The notes beneath the pieces were generated by a model, which had not been told where the DNA came from, did not search any database, and was given only the letters and a program-made list of their open reading frames with translations. This document shows positions 1 to 6,426 of a stretch of 37,275 nt of DNA, piece by piece; within the stretch, counting starts at the first letter, position 1, and each line of letters begins with the position of its first letter. The stretch is from Candidatus Doudnabacteria bacterium (GTDB taxonomy: Bacteria; Patescibacteriota; Doudnabacteria; UBA920), in the NCBI GenBank assembly GCA_003151625.1, contig PLYC01000004.1, positions 4,296 through 41,570 of the forward strand, read 5' to 3'. The position numbers were made by a program, and so were the translations under genes.

Positions 1-381
1 GAGCAATTTTACTATGAGGTGCGAGAAACTAGGGAATTTACTATAGCGGATATCCAGGAACAGCTTGCTGTCATTTATGGGCTCAGGCCGGAAGATTTTG
101 CCTCTATAGATATTAAAAAGGAAAGTTCCGGGGTGATTCTGGAAAACGCAGAGCTGCATCTTAAACCCGAAATAAGTATAAAACTTTTTGGGCATCAAGT
201 TAGTTTTGAATTTACGGTAGAAGGCCGGATCACCAAGACAACCCAATCGCAAATTACCAACTTAAGCCGAAATGATTTTTATGATGATGGCGATATCCGG
301 GGAGAAAGTTTGGCTGATTATGACCGAACTACTGGACGGTGGAAAATGCAACCGAACATTCTAAAAATACAAAAGCCATAA
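1..381 (+). CDS. Hypothetical protein, 5' end outside window
   Basis: The reading frame is open from base 1, so the gene probably starts upstream; a GTG at 19 is the first start codon in view but has no Shine-Dalgarno site. About 126 residues are visible. The sequence is mixed alpha/beta and polar, with a stretch of alternating hydrophobic residues around 'KLFGHQVSFEFTVEG' that suggests beta strands. I see no signal peptide, membrane segment or catalytic motif, and I do not recognise the family. It ends 15 bases before the next gene on the same strand, so the two may share a transcript. Confidence 0.55.
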   Translation, partial: EQFYYEVRETREFTIADIQEQLAVIYGLRPEDFASIDIKKESSGVILENAELHLKPEISIKLFGHQVSFEFTVEGRITKTTQSQITNLSRNDFYDDGDIRGESLADYDRTTGRWKMQPNILKIQKP

Positions 382-396
382 AGAAAACTTTAATTC

Positions 397-1020
397 ATGA
401 AAAAAATTATTGTTATTTTAGCCGCCATATTCTCCCTGTCCGCAGGCTGTCAGAGTACTGTTGTCAATCAAGCTCCCCCGGCAAAGCCAGTAGCCTGCAC
501 CCTGGAAGCCAAACAGTGCCCGGACGGTTCTTATGTTGGCCGCAGCGGTCCTAATTGTGAGTTTGCGGCCTGTCCTGAACCGAAAGCTACGACTACTCCT
601 ATTTCTCCGCCTGCTGGCACAATCTGCCCGCAAATTGCCCTGGCGTGTCCTGACGGTAGCTTTGTAACTGCACAAGGACCTAACTGCAAAATCCCTGCCT
701 GCCCAACTCTAACCAGCGGCATAGAGGGAAAAATTACCTTAGGCCCGACTTGCCCAGTTGAGCGAATACCGCCAGATCCTAACTGTGCAGACAAGCCTTA
801 TCAGGCAACTGTAATAGTTAAAACCGCTGATGGGCAAAAAGAAATTACCCGCTTTACTTCCCAAACTGACGGCACGTTCAAACAGGCTTTAAAGCCGGGT
901 ACGTATCTGTTGGTGCCGGTAAGCGTTCAAGTTTATCCCCGGGGCGTACAGCAAACCGTGATAGTGAACACGAATATATTCAGCCAGGTTACAATTACTT
1001 ACGACAGCGGCATAAGGTAA
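397..1020 (+). CDS. Putative lipoprotein with two Cys-rich repeats
   Basis: The 207-residue product begins with a lipoprotein signal: Lys-Lys, a hydrophobic stretch and the lipobox L-S-A-G-C with the lipid-accepting Cys near residue 18. Two copies of a short Cys-rich repeat follow (about residues 33-60 and 76-102), each with the pattern C...CPDGS.V...GPNC...ACP, which suggests small disulfide-held units. The C-terminal half (from 'GIEGKIT') looks like a carboxypeptidase-regulatory-like or Cna-B-type beta sandwich ('DGTFKQALKPGTYLLVPV'). It is probably anchored on the outer face of the membrane. Function is unknown. The lipobox and repeats are seen directly; the beta-sandwich assignment is inferred. 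Confidence 0.75.
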   Translation: MKKIIVILAAIFSLSAGCQSTVVNQAPPAKPVACTLEAKQCPDGSYVGRSGPNCEFAACPEPKATTTPISPPAGTICPQIALACPDGSFVTAQGPNCKIPACPTLTSGIEGKITLGPTCPVERIPPDPNCADKPYQATVIVKTADGQKEITRFTSQTDGTFKQALKPGTYLLVPVSVQVYPRGVQQTVIVNTNIFSQVTITYDSGIR

Positions 1021-1075
1021 GCCCTACAACAGTTGTAAGCTTTAATTAATTTATTAAGCATTAATCAATAATACT

Positions 1076-1486
1076 ATGCAAAAAAAGAGCGTAAAAAAAG
1101 TAGTCAAAAAAAAGGGTGACAAAGGGAATATCTGTCTCATATACGAAGATGAAGGAGTGGAAGGAAAAGTCTATTTTTATACACATTGGCGAGGCAGTAA
1201 TATGCGTGAAATAATCAGGCAAGCACTAATCCGCGGTAAAGACCGCTGGGACGATGCACCATATCTCGCCAGAATCATATTCAGCGAATTAATCAAAGAT
1301 GATATATTAGGACTTACTGGCTATGGCATAGCACCATTCGAAATGGATAGGTCAAAGTTAGTCTTTGTTGATCTCAAAGAACAAGAAGCCGATGGAATGG
1401 CCTTTGACGAGTATATCCTTAAGCCTAAACCCTTAGACCACAAAAAAAGGCTGAGTTATACTCAACTGGCGCAAGGGATGCACTAA
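1076..1486 (+). CDS. Hypothetical protein with basic N-terminus
   Basis: A 136-residue soluble protein opens with a very Lys-rich tail (about residues 2-15) that could bind nucleic acid. A compact domain follows with 'YFYTHWRGSNMREIIRQALIRGKDRWDDAPYL' character, meaning an aromatic strand and then an amphipathic helix. I see no signal peptide or transmembrane segment and do not recognise the family. The start lies just after an AT-rich stretch with a possible -10 (TAATAC) and no clear Shine-Dalgarno site, so the transcript may be leaderless. Codon use looks coding, and no competing long frame overlaps it. Confidence 0.6.
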   Translation: MQKKSVKKVVKKKGDKGNICLIYEDEGVEGKVYFYTHWRGSNMREIIRQALIRGKDRWDDAPYLARIIFSELIKDDILGLTGYGIAPFEMDRSKLVFVDLKEQEADGMAFDEYILKPKPLDHKKRLSYTQLAQGMH

Positions 1487-1821
1487 TCAAATTCAAAAAA
1501 ACAACTTGGTGAATGATTATGCACTCTAATTTAACCGGCAACGAGGTCACAAACCCTATTTCCAGGAACGAAGAGTTGTTATAATGGCTCCCAAGCAAAG
1601 ACCCTACAAGCAATTTCAAGCGTTTCCTGCCCGAACCGACATCTGGAGCCATCGGCAAATTTACGCAGCGATTTGCGTGTAGGTTAGGGGCAAAGAAGTA
1701 GTTAAAGTCACTTTGAAATTTTGGCGGGTTATGGTAGTCTTATTGTATAGTTTTTCGTCGAAGGCCCGTCCTTTTTGGCGGAGAAATGGTTTCAGAGAAA
1801 TCTGGAATAGGCGAAAACGCG

Positions 1822-1848
1822 GACCCCCTTAACAGGGGTCTGTTTTTT
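1822..1848 (+). terminator. Rho-independent terminator of a possible small RNA
   Basis: GACCCC and GGGGTC pair across a short loop and are followed by TGTTTTTT. The hairpin does not end a long ORF. The roughly 100 bases before it, starting after an AT-rich TATTGTATAG box at 1741, could therefore be a short non-coding transcript. Confidence 0.6.
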
Positions 1849-1943
1849 ATGGGAGCGCCGGTGCTGGCGGGATAGAGTGAAGTATCCTTCCTTGGGCGCT
1901 ACGGCTCACAATTACCCGTTCATGTCGGGGAGGCGGTAATTCA

Positions 1944-2033
1944 ATGACAAAATGGAAAGGAATTAGTTTTACCGGGGTATCTGCGGAAAAATATGGCATA
2001 GAGTTCAAGCTATGCCGATTTGGAAGGACATAA
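1944..2033 (+). CDS. Possible 29-residue small protein
   Basis: ATG at 1944 is preceded 10 bases upstream by a GGAGG core, and the 29 codons read as a plausible mixed sequence rather than low complexity. The GGAGG lies in the 3' arm side of a hairpin made by AATTACC and GGTAATT, so translation might be masked. It is too short to name, and could equally be the preserved start of a lost gene. Confidence 0.25.
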   Translation: MTKWKGISFTGVSAEKYGIEFKLCRFGRT

Positions 2034-2117
2034 TGTTAGTGAATAGTGATTGGTGGTTAGAGAATAGCGAAACACATCGAGAGTAGTATAAATCAGATGG
2101 GGGATTTAGCCAAGGGT

Positions 2118-2146
2118 TTGACAAACTATGTTTTGGTGTATACTCT
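2118..2146 (+). promoter_or_regulatory. Promoter of the orphan gene at 2194
   Basis: TTGACA at 2118-2123 and TACTCT at 2141-2146 are separated by exactly 17 bases. TATACT at 2139-2144 is an alternative -10. The predicted start of transcription near 2153 gives a leader of about 40 bases that includes AGGAGG. Confidence 0.7.
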
Positions 2147-2193
2147 TTATTTTAGTAATTGTAGCAGAAGTCTAGTTTTCAGGAGGACTATTA

Positions 2194-2568
2194 GTGAGTA
2201 AAAAGCAGAGCTACCAGGTAGTAAGAATTTCTCGAAAAGGAAAGGTGATAGTCTTGCCACAAAACAGGGTGGTCAAGTACGAAAGTGCCGATCCCATAGC
2301 GATTGCTTTAATTCAGGCACTAATCAAGCGGGCTGGTTTGGATCAATTCCACCCGAAACTTGGAATTGCCGCAATTCGCATCCGCAAGGCGGGCAGGAAA
2401 GCTCTGGCGACATCAGGCGCAGCTTTAGCGACCTGCGCGCCGGCGCATTTGAAATTTTTGCGCCCCCACCCGTTCCGTAAACAGGAAAGCCAAGGCGTCC
2501 TTTGGTTCTCTGTCCTTATACCGGCAGGATGCCGGCGGCTCCAGAAGGACATCATCCGCACTTGGTAA
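2194..2568 (+). CDS. Orphan basic protein with strong Shine-Dalgarno
   Basis: GTG at 2194 follows AGGAGG at 2181-2186 with good spacing, and the gene has its own promoter and terminator, so it forms a complete one-gene unit. The 124-residue product is strongly basic in its first 70 residues (runs such as 'RISRKGKVIV' and 'IRIRKAGRKAL'), which suggests nucleic-acid binding. After about residue 70 the sequence is odd (Ala/Cys/His/Pro rich), and the DNA becomes GC-rich. That part may be foreign or read out of its original frame, for instance after a frameshift or a palindromic insertion. I do not recognise it. The start and unit structure are seen directly; the protein's reality is moderately supported. 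Confidence 0.5.
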   Translation: MSKKQSYQVVRISRKGKVIVLPQNRVVKYESADPIAIALIQALIKRAGLDQFHPKLGIAAIRIRKAGRKALATSGAALATCAPAHLKFLRPHPFRKQESQGVLWFSVLIPAGCRRLQKDIIRTW

Positions 2569-2594
2569 CTCGCCTTGCAGCTTCGTTTGTTCCA

Positions 2595-2640
2595 GGCGCG
2601 CAGAGAATCCCATCTGCGCGCCATACCCTCAGTATTTTTT
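2595..2640 (+). terminator. Terminator of the 2194 unit
   Basis: A perfect 10-bp stem (GGCGCGCAGA with TCTGCGCGCC) is followed by ATACCCTCAGTAT and then a run of T, closing the transcription unit that starts at 2118. Confidence 0.65.
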
Positions 2641-2659
2641 ATTTTGCGTAAACAAAACA

Positions 2660-2688
2660 TTGACTTTTTCAAATTTAAGGTGTACTAT
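2660..2688 (+). promoter_or_regulatory. Promoter of the orphan gene at 2759
   Basis: TTGACT at 2660-2665 and TACTAT at 2683-2688 have a 17-base spacer. The predicted leader is about 65 bases and contains CAGGAGGA just before the TTG start. Confidence 0.7.
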
Positions 2689-2758
2689 TTTCCTTAAGAA
2701 GCGGCGCTAAGAGGATTATTTTAAGGCGTTGCTTTTATTTTTTGCAGGAGGAACCAAA

Positions 2759-3193
2759 TTGAATCAGAACGTTGTAGGTACGTGGAACGCGAGCCGGTTT
2801 TCTTCCGGACGCTCTGGTGTAAACAAACATCACACCGAACCCAGGAAGTTGACAGCCGAAGTCAAACCGAACGAACCGTGTCGAATGAATGTTCGATCGG
2901 CATTCCTCCAATCCGAAGCCAAGCGATACTTCATTGAATTATCCAGTCAGGTCAACTGGCGCTTGGTGGAAGAGGCTGGGGATCCTCGGGCCGCTTTTGT
3001 TGCCCAACTTCAGATGTCGGCGGTCGCATGCCCGAACATCAAGATGGTGAGCGCACACAAATGCGGAGAGGATGTTTGCGTTTTGCTCGAGTTTACCGTT
3101 GCGGGCAAGGCGACCACCGCCATGTACAATGGGCAGCTTTGGGAGTATAGATTGTTTCTCCCCAAGCTTCCGGCAGTCGGAGTTCCGGTCTGA
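2759..3193 (+). CDS. Orphan hypothetical protein, TTG start
   Basis: I chose the TTG at 2759 because GGAGGA lies about 7 bases upstream; an ATG-like start at 2729 would leave that site unused inside the gene. The 144-residue product has a polar, probably flexible N-terminus (to about residue 45), then an ordered part with 'YFIELSSQVNWRLVEEAGD' and a region with three Cys (around 'SAVACPNIK', 'HKCGEDVCVLLEF'). No signal peptide or membrane segment is visible. The gene is a self-contained unit with its own promoter and a strong terminator. GC content and codon use are richer than in the neighbouring AT-rich genes, consistent with acquisition. Family not recognised. Confidence 0.6.
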   Translation: MNQNVVGTWNASRFSSGRSGVNKHHTEPRKLTAEVKPNEPCRMNVRSAFLQSEAKRYFIELSSQVNWRLVEEAGDPRAAFVAQLQMSAVACPNIKMVSAHKCGEDVCVLLEFTVAGKATTAMYNGQLWEYRLFLPKLPAVGVPV

Positions 3194-3223
3194 TAGCGCT
3201 AGCAATGGCGCCTGAACAGCTTT

Positions 3224-3260
3224 AGGGTGATGCGTAGAACTTACGCATCGCCCTGTTTTT
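3224..3260 (+). terminator. Terminator of the 2759 unit
   Basis: AGGGTGATGCGT pairs with ACGCATCGCCCT (one mismatch) across a 7-base loop and is followed by GTTTTT. It lies directly upstream of the -10 box of the next gene, insulating the two units. Confidence 0.85.
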
Positions 3261-3261
3261 A

Positions 3262-3270
3262 TGCTAAAAT
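3262..3270 (+). promoter_or_regulatory. Extended -10 of the phosphohexomutase gene
   Basis: TGCTAAAAT is an extended -10 box. It ends six bases before ATG 3277, and no Shine-Dalgarno site fits between them. A leaderless mRNA starting at or near the ATG is therefore likely. The -35 region is poor. Confidence 0.5.
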
Positions 3271-3276
3271 ATGCTT

Positions 3277-4758
3277 ATGGAAAAAATCGATCAATCAATA
3301 TTTAAAGCTTACGATATCCGCGGAGTTTATCCAGACCAAATAGATGCGGATTTGGTGTATAAAATCGCCCAGGCTTATATTAAGTTACTGCAAACGGATC
3401 AGCACGGATCGGAAGCAAACGGATTAACACGAAAAATGACTATCGTTGTGGGGCACGATATGCGGTTGTCCGGCGAGGAGTTTTCCGAGGCAGTTGTTAG
3501 AAGCTTGGCTGATGCCGGGGCGGATGTTTTAGATGTGGGCTTGGTCTCTACCGACCAATTGTATTTTGCCGCGGCTACATTCCCCGTTGACGGCGGAATC
3601 CAAATTACGGCCAGCCATAATCCCAAGGAGTTTGGCGGGATGAAGATGGTAAGGGAGAAGGGGTATCCGATTTCGGGAGATAGCGGAATATATGAGATAA
3701 GAGATTTAGTGGTCAGTGGACAGTGGTTAGTGGACAGTGGCCAGAAAGGGAAAATGCAAAAGCAGGAAATTTACGACGATTACTATAAGCATGTTTTAAA
3801 AACTTTCAATGTTTCCAAATTTAAGCCGCTTAAAATTGTGGCGCACGCGAATTTTGGCATGGCTAATCCGGCCATTGAAAAATTAAAAACCCTTTTGCCG
3901 GTGGAGTTTATTAAAGTTGTGGATGCCGGTTTGGACGGCAATTTTCCCAAAGGCGCGTCTGACCCGCTGTTGCCAACCAACCGCAAAGAAATGATTGCCG
4001 CGGTTAAAGAGCTAAAGCCCGACCTTGGCGTGGCCTGGGACGGCGACGGCGACCGATGCTTTTTTTATGACGAAAACGGCGAGTTTGTAACCCCGGCTTA
4101 TGCCAGCGCTTTGTTTGCCAAATATTATTTACAAAAACACCCCGGAGCGAAAATTTTGCACGATACCCGCGTGGTTAGGGTTATAGATTATATTGTGGCC
4201 GAGAATGGGGGAGAAGTGGTTATGAACAAAGCCGGGCATTCTTTTATTAAGGAGCGAATGATTAAAGACCAAATTGAGTTTGGCTGCGAAACCTCCGGCC
4301 ACTATTATTTTAAGGACAACTTTTATTTGGACAACGGGCTTATCCCGTTTTTAGCTATGCTTGATATTTTATCCAGCGTGGTCCCCCCCTCTCCTTCTGA
4401 CCCATTCGATATGGCTCAGGGTCACCCTGAGCAAAGTCGAAGCGGTGAGGAGAGGGGTAGGGGAGAGGTTGTATCTTTCTCCGAAGTGCTCCGCCCTTTG
4501 CGCGAAAGGTTTTTTATTTCCGAAGAAATAAATTTTGAATATAACAATAAAAATATTTTGGAAGAGGTTAAAAATAAATACAGCGACGCGACCATAGACA
4601 ACGTTGACGGCTACGATTTTAATTACCCCTCTTGGCGCTTTAATGTCCGCCTTTCCAATACCCAAAACCTTTTGCGCATAAACCTGGAAGCCGACAGCGC
4701 GGAACTGTTAAAACAAAAAACCGATGAAGTCTGCGGCCTCATCGATAAGATAAAATGA
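3277..4758 (+). CDS. Phosphomannomutase/phosphoglucomutase
   Basis: This is an alpha-D-phosphohexomutase, which moves phosphate between C6 and C1 of mannose or glucose and feeds nucleotide-sugar and surface-glycan synthesis. All family motifs are present: the phosphoserine loop TASHNP (Ser near residue 113), the metal loop DGDGDR (near 255), the sugar loop ETSGHYYF (near 338) and the phosphate-binding RLSNTQNLLR (near 458). I prefer ATG 3277 to ATG 3271 because of the -10 position. Two stretches look inserted in frame: a GTGGACAGTGG-type repeat near residues 145-160 and a palindromic REP-like piece near 370-400. The stop at 4758 is early. A second copy of the last 15 codons, continuing nine codons further, lies at 5499-5571, so the C-terminus has been replaced by an insertion. 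Confidence 0.93.
   Translation: MEKIDQSIFKAYDIRGVYPDQIDADLVYKIAQAYIKLLQTDQHGSEANGLTRKMTIVVGHDMRLSGEEFSEAVVRSLADAGADVLDVGLVSTDQLYFAAATFPVDGGIQITASHNPKEFGGMKMVREKGYPISGDSGIYEIRDLVVSGQWLVDSGQKGKMQKQEIYDDYYKHVLKTFNVSKFKPLKIVAHANFGMANPAIEKLKTLLPVEFIKVVDAGLDGNFPKGASDPLLPTNRKEMIAAVKELKPDLGVAWDGDGDRCFFYDENGEFVTPAYASALFAKYYLQKHPGAKILHDTRVVRVIDYIVAENGGEVVMNKAGHSFIKERMIKDQIEFGCETSGHYYFKDNFYLDNGLIPFLAMLDILSSVVPPSPSDPFDMAQGHPEQSRSGEERGRGEVVSFSEVLRPLRERFFISEEINFEYNNKNILEEVKNKYSDATIDNVDGYDFNYPSWRFNVRLSNTQNLLRINLEADSAELLKQKTDEVCGLIDKIK
3706..3745. repeat. Degenerate GTGGTCAGTGGACAG repeat inside a gene
   Basis: Imperfect repeats of (A/G)GTGG(T/A)(C/T)AGTGGACA lie in frame within the phosphohexomutase. They encode a Ser/Gly/Gln/Trp loop absent from typical family members. 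Similar GTGATTAGTGG-like strings occur between genes at 2037-2075 and at 9555-9595. Confidence 0.6.
4383..4473. repeat. REP-like palindromic insert inside the phosphohexomutase
   Basis: CCCCTCTCC near the left edge pairs with GGAGAGGGG near the right. The middle carries the CAGGGTCACCCTGAGC type of palindrome. It is translated in frame as a Pro/Ser/Arg/Gly-rich loop between the sugar-binding domain and the C-terminal domain. Confidence 0.6.
4711..4756 (+). repeat. Proximal copy of the phosphohexomutase 3' end
   Basis: This 46-base segment is the present 3' end of the gene. It matches 5499-5544 with two mismatches (CTC/TTC and AAG/AAA codons). The direct repeats bracket a 742-base insert. Confidence 0.9.
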
Positions 4759-4770
4759 CAATTTATTGCC

Positions 4771-4900
4771 ATCCCGGCCGAAAATCCGCTACAGGTGGAT
4801 CTACATAAGGTACGACATCCGAGAGCCGGGATCCATATAAAGGTGAAGGCGATCGGAGCGTATGGGGGCTTCCGACCGCCGGGTGTGTTTTTTCGGTTTT
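4771..4900 (+). ncRNA. Candidate structured RNA with terminator
   Basis: Directly after the gene, ATCCCGGC (4771-4778) can pair with GCCGGGAT about 50 bases later. It encloses a smaller hairpin (ATCCGC with GTGGAT). A terminator follows: GGCGATCGGA pairs with TCCGACCGCC and is followed by GGGTGTGTTTTTT. Either a structured leader-like RNA or the insert's own terminator is plausible. I match it to no known riboswitch class. Confidence 0.4.
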
Positions 4901-4930
4901 ATCCATAGGGGGTAACCTTTTTGGCTCGTT

Positions 4931-4965
4931 AATCACTGAACTCTAAGGCAATCAGTGAACTCTAA
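4931..4965. repeat. Tandem 16-base direct repeat over the HTH gene end
   Basis: AATCACTGAACTCTAA and AATCAGTGAACTCTAA lie 19 bases apart. The second copy covers the last codons and stop of the minus-strand HTH gene, and the first would encode nearly the same ending (LRVQ-stop instead of FRVH-stop). It may be an operator pair or a small duplication of a gene tail. Confidence 0.5.
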
Positions 4966-5146
4966 ATAGACGTCCAACATTGGGCATCTCCAGCGGATGT
5001 GTTTCTAAAAACAGTTTTGCTGCACGCAAACGACTCTGGATGCGGCCGAGAGAGATTCCCGTTTCGTCAGAGAGCTGCTGTGCAGTTCTGCCTTTCCGAT
5101 ACAACTGTAGAGGAAAAGATTCCTGCTCTGCCTTTTGGACACGCAT
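4952..5146 (-). CDS. Small HTH protein, sigma-70 region-4-like
   Basis: ATG at 5146 is chosen because AAGGAGG (complement of 5153-5159) sits six bases upstream; longer starts ignore it. The 64-residue product is almost entirely a helix-turn-helix: 'LYRKGRTAQQLSDETGISLGRIQSRLRAAK' has the spacing of sigma-70 region 4 or a transposase-type HTH. It would bind DNA, perhaps as a regulator of the insert that carries it. A plausible promoter (TTTATA, 17 bases, TACTCT) lies upstream on the minus strand. The gene sits alone inside the segment inserted at the phosphohexomutase 3' end, which makes it the prime candidate for a factor linked to that insertion. Its target is unknown. Confidence 0.6.
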   Translation of the reverse strand: MRVQKAEQESFPLQLYRKGRTAQQLSDETGISLGRIQSRLRAAKLFLETHPLEMPNVGRLFRVH

Positions 5147-5295
5147 GGTCGTCCTCCTTGTCGCAAGTATATCTGTAAATAGAGTATTGTTGAAGTGCAT
5201 AACTATAAAATTTTGTATAAATTCATTTAAATTTCCCTGGACTTACGCCGCCAATAAAGGTTCGCTCTCCGTAGAGCTGCGAGGTATTGAACTTG

Positions 5296-5357
5296 TATTA
5301 GCTCCTCGGCTCGCTTGCCCTTGGAAACCAAGGGCAGACTCGCCTATGTCGCTAATA
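5296..5357. repeat. Large imperfect palindrome, variable-stem family
   Basis: TATTAGC and GCTAATA close a 62-base imperfect palindrome whose tip is the perfect hairpin GCCCTTGG-AAA-CCAAGGGC. Read on the minus strand, the stem is framed by GCGACATAGGCGAG and GCGAGCCGAGGAGC. Nearly the same flanks frame a different perfect hairpin at 12181-12236. Confidence 0.7.
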
Positions 5358-5498
5358 AAAATAGGCGGCTGGAACGGGATCTGGCCGCTTTGGCGATGAA
5401 ACGTTGGTGGAAAAAGTGTAATCATCCCGATTTTGGCTTGTGAGGATTATTTGTGTCTGTTGACGCGGTGGGCGCTCGATAGCGACTGTTTTTAGTAT

Positions 5499-5571
5499 AA
5501 ACAAAAAACCGATGAAGTCTGCGGCTTCATCGATAAAATAAAAAAAGATTTGGACGGCGGCGAGTTGAATT
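5499..5571 (+). pseudogene. Displaced original 3' end of the phosphohexomutase
   Basis: The frame repeats the protein's last 15 residues with one change (Leu to Phe) and then continues for nine more codons (KDLDGGELN) to a TAG. The final codons run into a strong terminator stem, as expected for a native gene end. It has no start codon and cannot be expressed on its own. I infer that this is the ancestral tail and that the tail at 4711-4758 came with the insert. Confidence 0.8.
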
Positions 5572-5600
5572 AGGGTGGTACTCGCCGCCGTCTTGTTTGT
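5553..5600. terminator. Terminator at the displaced gene end
   Basis: A perfect 12-bp stem (GACGGCGGCGAG with CTCGCCGCCGTC) is followed by TTGTTTGT. It was probably the phosphohexomutase terminator. It now separates that remnant from the convergent orphan operon and may serve both strands. Confidence 0.75.
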
Positions 5601-5878
5601 CATGCTGCTGCTCCCATCCGCTTTAGGGGGTGGACGGAAGGCCAAACTACACGGCCTCTATCCACAACCTCAAACGTCAAGTTCAGAGAGTGAGCCATTC
5701 TGCTGACCGCTCCGGAATCGAAGTAGTCGACCATCAGTTCCAGATATTCCGGATTGTGGTTGGCTCTGGCTCCGATTATGGGCTTGAATGGGTCGAAGTC
5801 GGCTTGTAGCAGTTTTGCATGAGCTGCCGCTGCAGTCTCTGCATTAGAGAAGTAGAGATAGAGAATATCACTATTCAC
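5600..5878 (-). CDS. Orphan hypothetical protein, second gene of pair
   Basis: The start is GTG at 5878, with AGGAGG (complement of 5883-5888) four bases upstream. That site overlaps the stop codon of the preceding gene, so translation is probably coupled. The 92-residue product reads like a small alpha/beta protein: 'ILYLYFSNAETAAAAHAKLLQADFDP' gives a strand, then a helix, and a second strand-helix unit follows ('LELMVDYFDSGAVSRMAHSL'). It resembles a ferredoxin-like or ACT-like fold in layout only. No membrane segment or signal peptide is visible. Family not recognised; its partner is the gene at 5888-6337. Confidence 0.6.
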   Translation of the reverse strand: MNSDILYLYFSNAETAAAAHAKLLQADFDPFKPIIGARANHNPEYLELMVDYFDSGAVSRMAHSLNLTFEVVDRGRVVWPSVHPLKRMGAAA

Positions 5879-5887
5879 GTTCCCTCC

Positions 5888-6337
5888 TTAGCCTACACTG
5901 AGATTGTCTTGCACTGGCCTCATGGCGTATGGCCAAGAGGTAAACCTTTGCGGAGCAGAGTGATACCCAAAGAAGAATTCATCTTCCGGAATACGGCGAG
6001 ATAGCATCTCGTCTACTCCCAAGCGTATCATCTCTTCTGTTGTGGCGTGGCTGCTGCCAGGCACGATAAAGAATGATAGCAGGTTTTTTGGCTTTCTGAA
6101 ACAGCCGGAGGATACGCCTTTTTTGACCTCGAATACCAGGCAGTGTTGGTCCTTTGGCCCGACCTTCCTGATGGGTACGGCTTGGTGGGTAGGGTCACTG
6201 GTATCGGCGTTGTTAAGGCGCATACTCAAAAAGGGGTGTCTATATTTGGACTTGTTTTTCCAGTGATTGAACGCGTACCCCATCGCGTTTGAGGAATTAT
6301 AGAAAGCTATGCAAGAATAGCAATCGTCAGCCCCCAT
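5888..6337 (-). CDS. Orphan hypothetical protein, first gene of pair
   Basis: ATG at 6337 follows AAGGAGGTA on the minus strand, the strongest ribosome site in the window. The 149-residue product is soluble, rich in His, Arg and Phe, with a short Cys pair near the N-terminus (DDCYSC). I see no known catalytic motif. It has its own promoter at 6360-6388 and is followed without a gap by the gene ending at 5600; both stop at a shared hairpin. The unit lies between the disrupted phosphohexomutase end and trpS, and resembles the other SD-led orphan units of the window. Confidence 0.6.
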   Translation of the reverse strand: MGADDCYSCIAFYNSSNAMGYAFNHWKNKSKYRHPFLSMRLNNADTSDPTHQAVPIRKVGPKDQHCLVFEVKKGVSSGCFRKPKNLLSFFIVPGSSHATTEEMIRLGVDEMLSRRIPEDEFFFGYHSAPQRFTSWPYAMRPVQDNLSVG

Positions 6338-6359
6338 GAGATACCTCCTTCTTATTGCG

Positions 6360-6388
6360 ATTCTATGCCTAAAAGTTAATATTTACAA
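6360..6388 (-). promoter_or_regulatory. Promoter of the orphan two-gene operon
   Basis: On the minus strand, TTGTAA (complement of 6383-6388) and TAGAAT (complement of 6360-6365) have a 17-base spacer. The leader is about 16 bases and is mostly the AAGGAGGTA site. Confidence 0.65.
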
Positions 6389-6398
6389 GTGGATAACT

Positions 6399-6426
6399 AA
6401 AAAAAGACTGCTCTTTTAGAGCAGTC
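6399..6426 (-). terminator. trpS terminator
   Basis: GACTGCTC and GAGCAGTC form an 8-bp stem followed on the minus strand by TTTTTTT. The trpS stop codon lies inside the stem region, an economical arrangement. Confidence 0.9.

Larger units (their letters stand above)
1487..2117. other. Long intergenic region with small ORFs and an RNA-like unit
   Basis: No ORF above 60 codons is convincing here. Three things are visible. An ATG ORF of 32 codons lies at 1584-1682, with a TATAAT-like box touching the start. A possible small transcript at about 1741-1848 ends in a clear terminator. A 29-codon ORF at 1944-2033 is preceded by GGGGAGGCGG, and that site lies inside a hairpin formed by AATTACC and GGTAATT (about 1911-1942). 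A degenerate GTGATTGGTGGTTAG-like repeat follows at 2037-2075. The small ORFs may be gene remnants. Confidence 0.4.

Noticed and set aside
1584-1682. 32-codon ORF as a gene
   Set aside because: Plausible codons but no ribosome site, and the TATAAT-like box touches the ATG; noted only within the intergenic entry.
2343-2672. 109-codon minus-strand ORF opposite the 2194 gene
   Set aside because: The plus frame has promoter, AGGAGG and terminator; the minus frame has none. Doubt about the second half of the 2194 frame remains.
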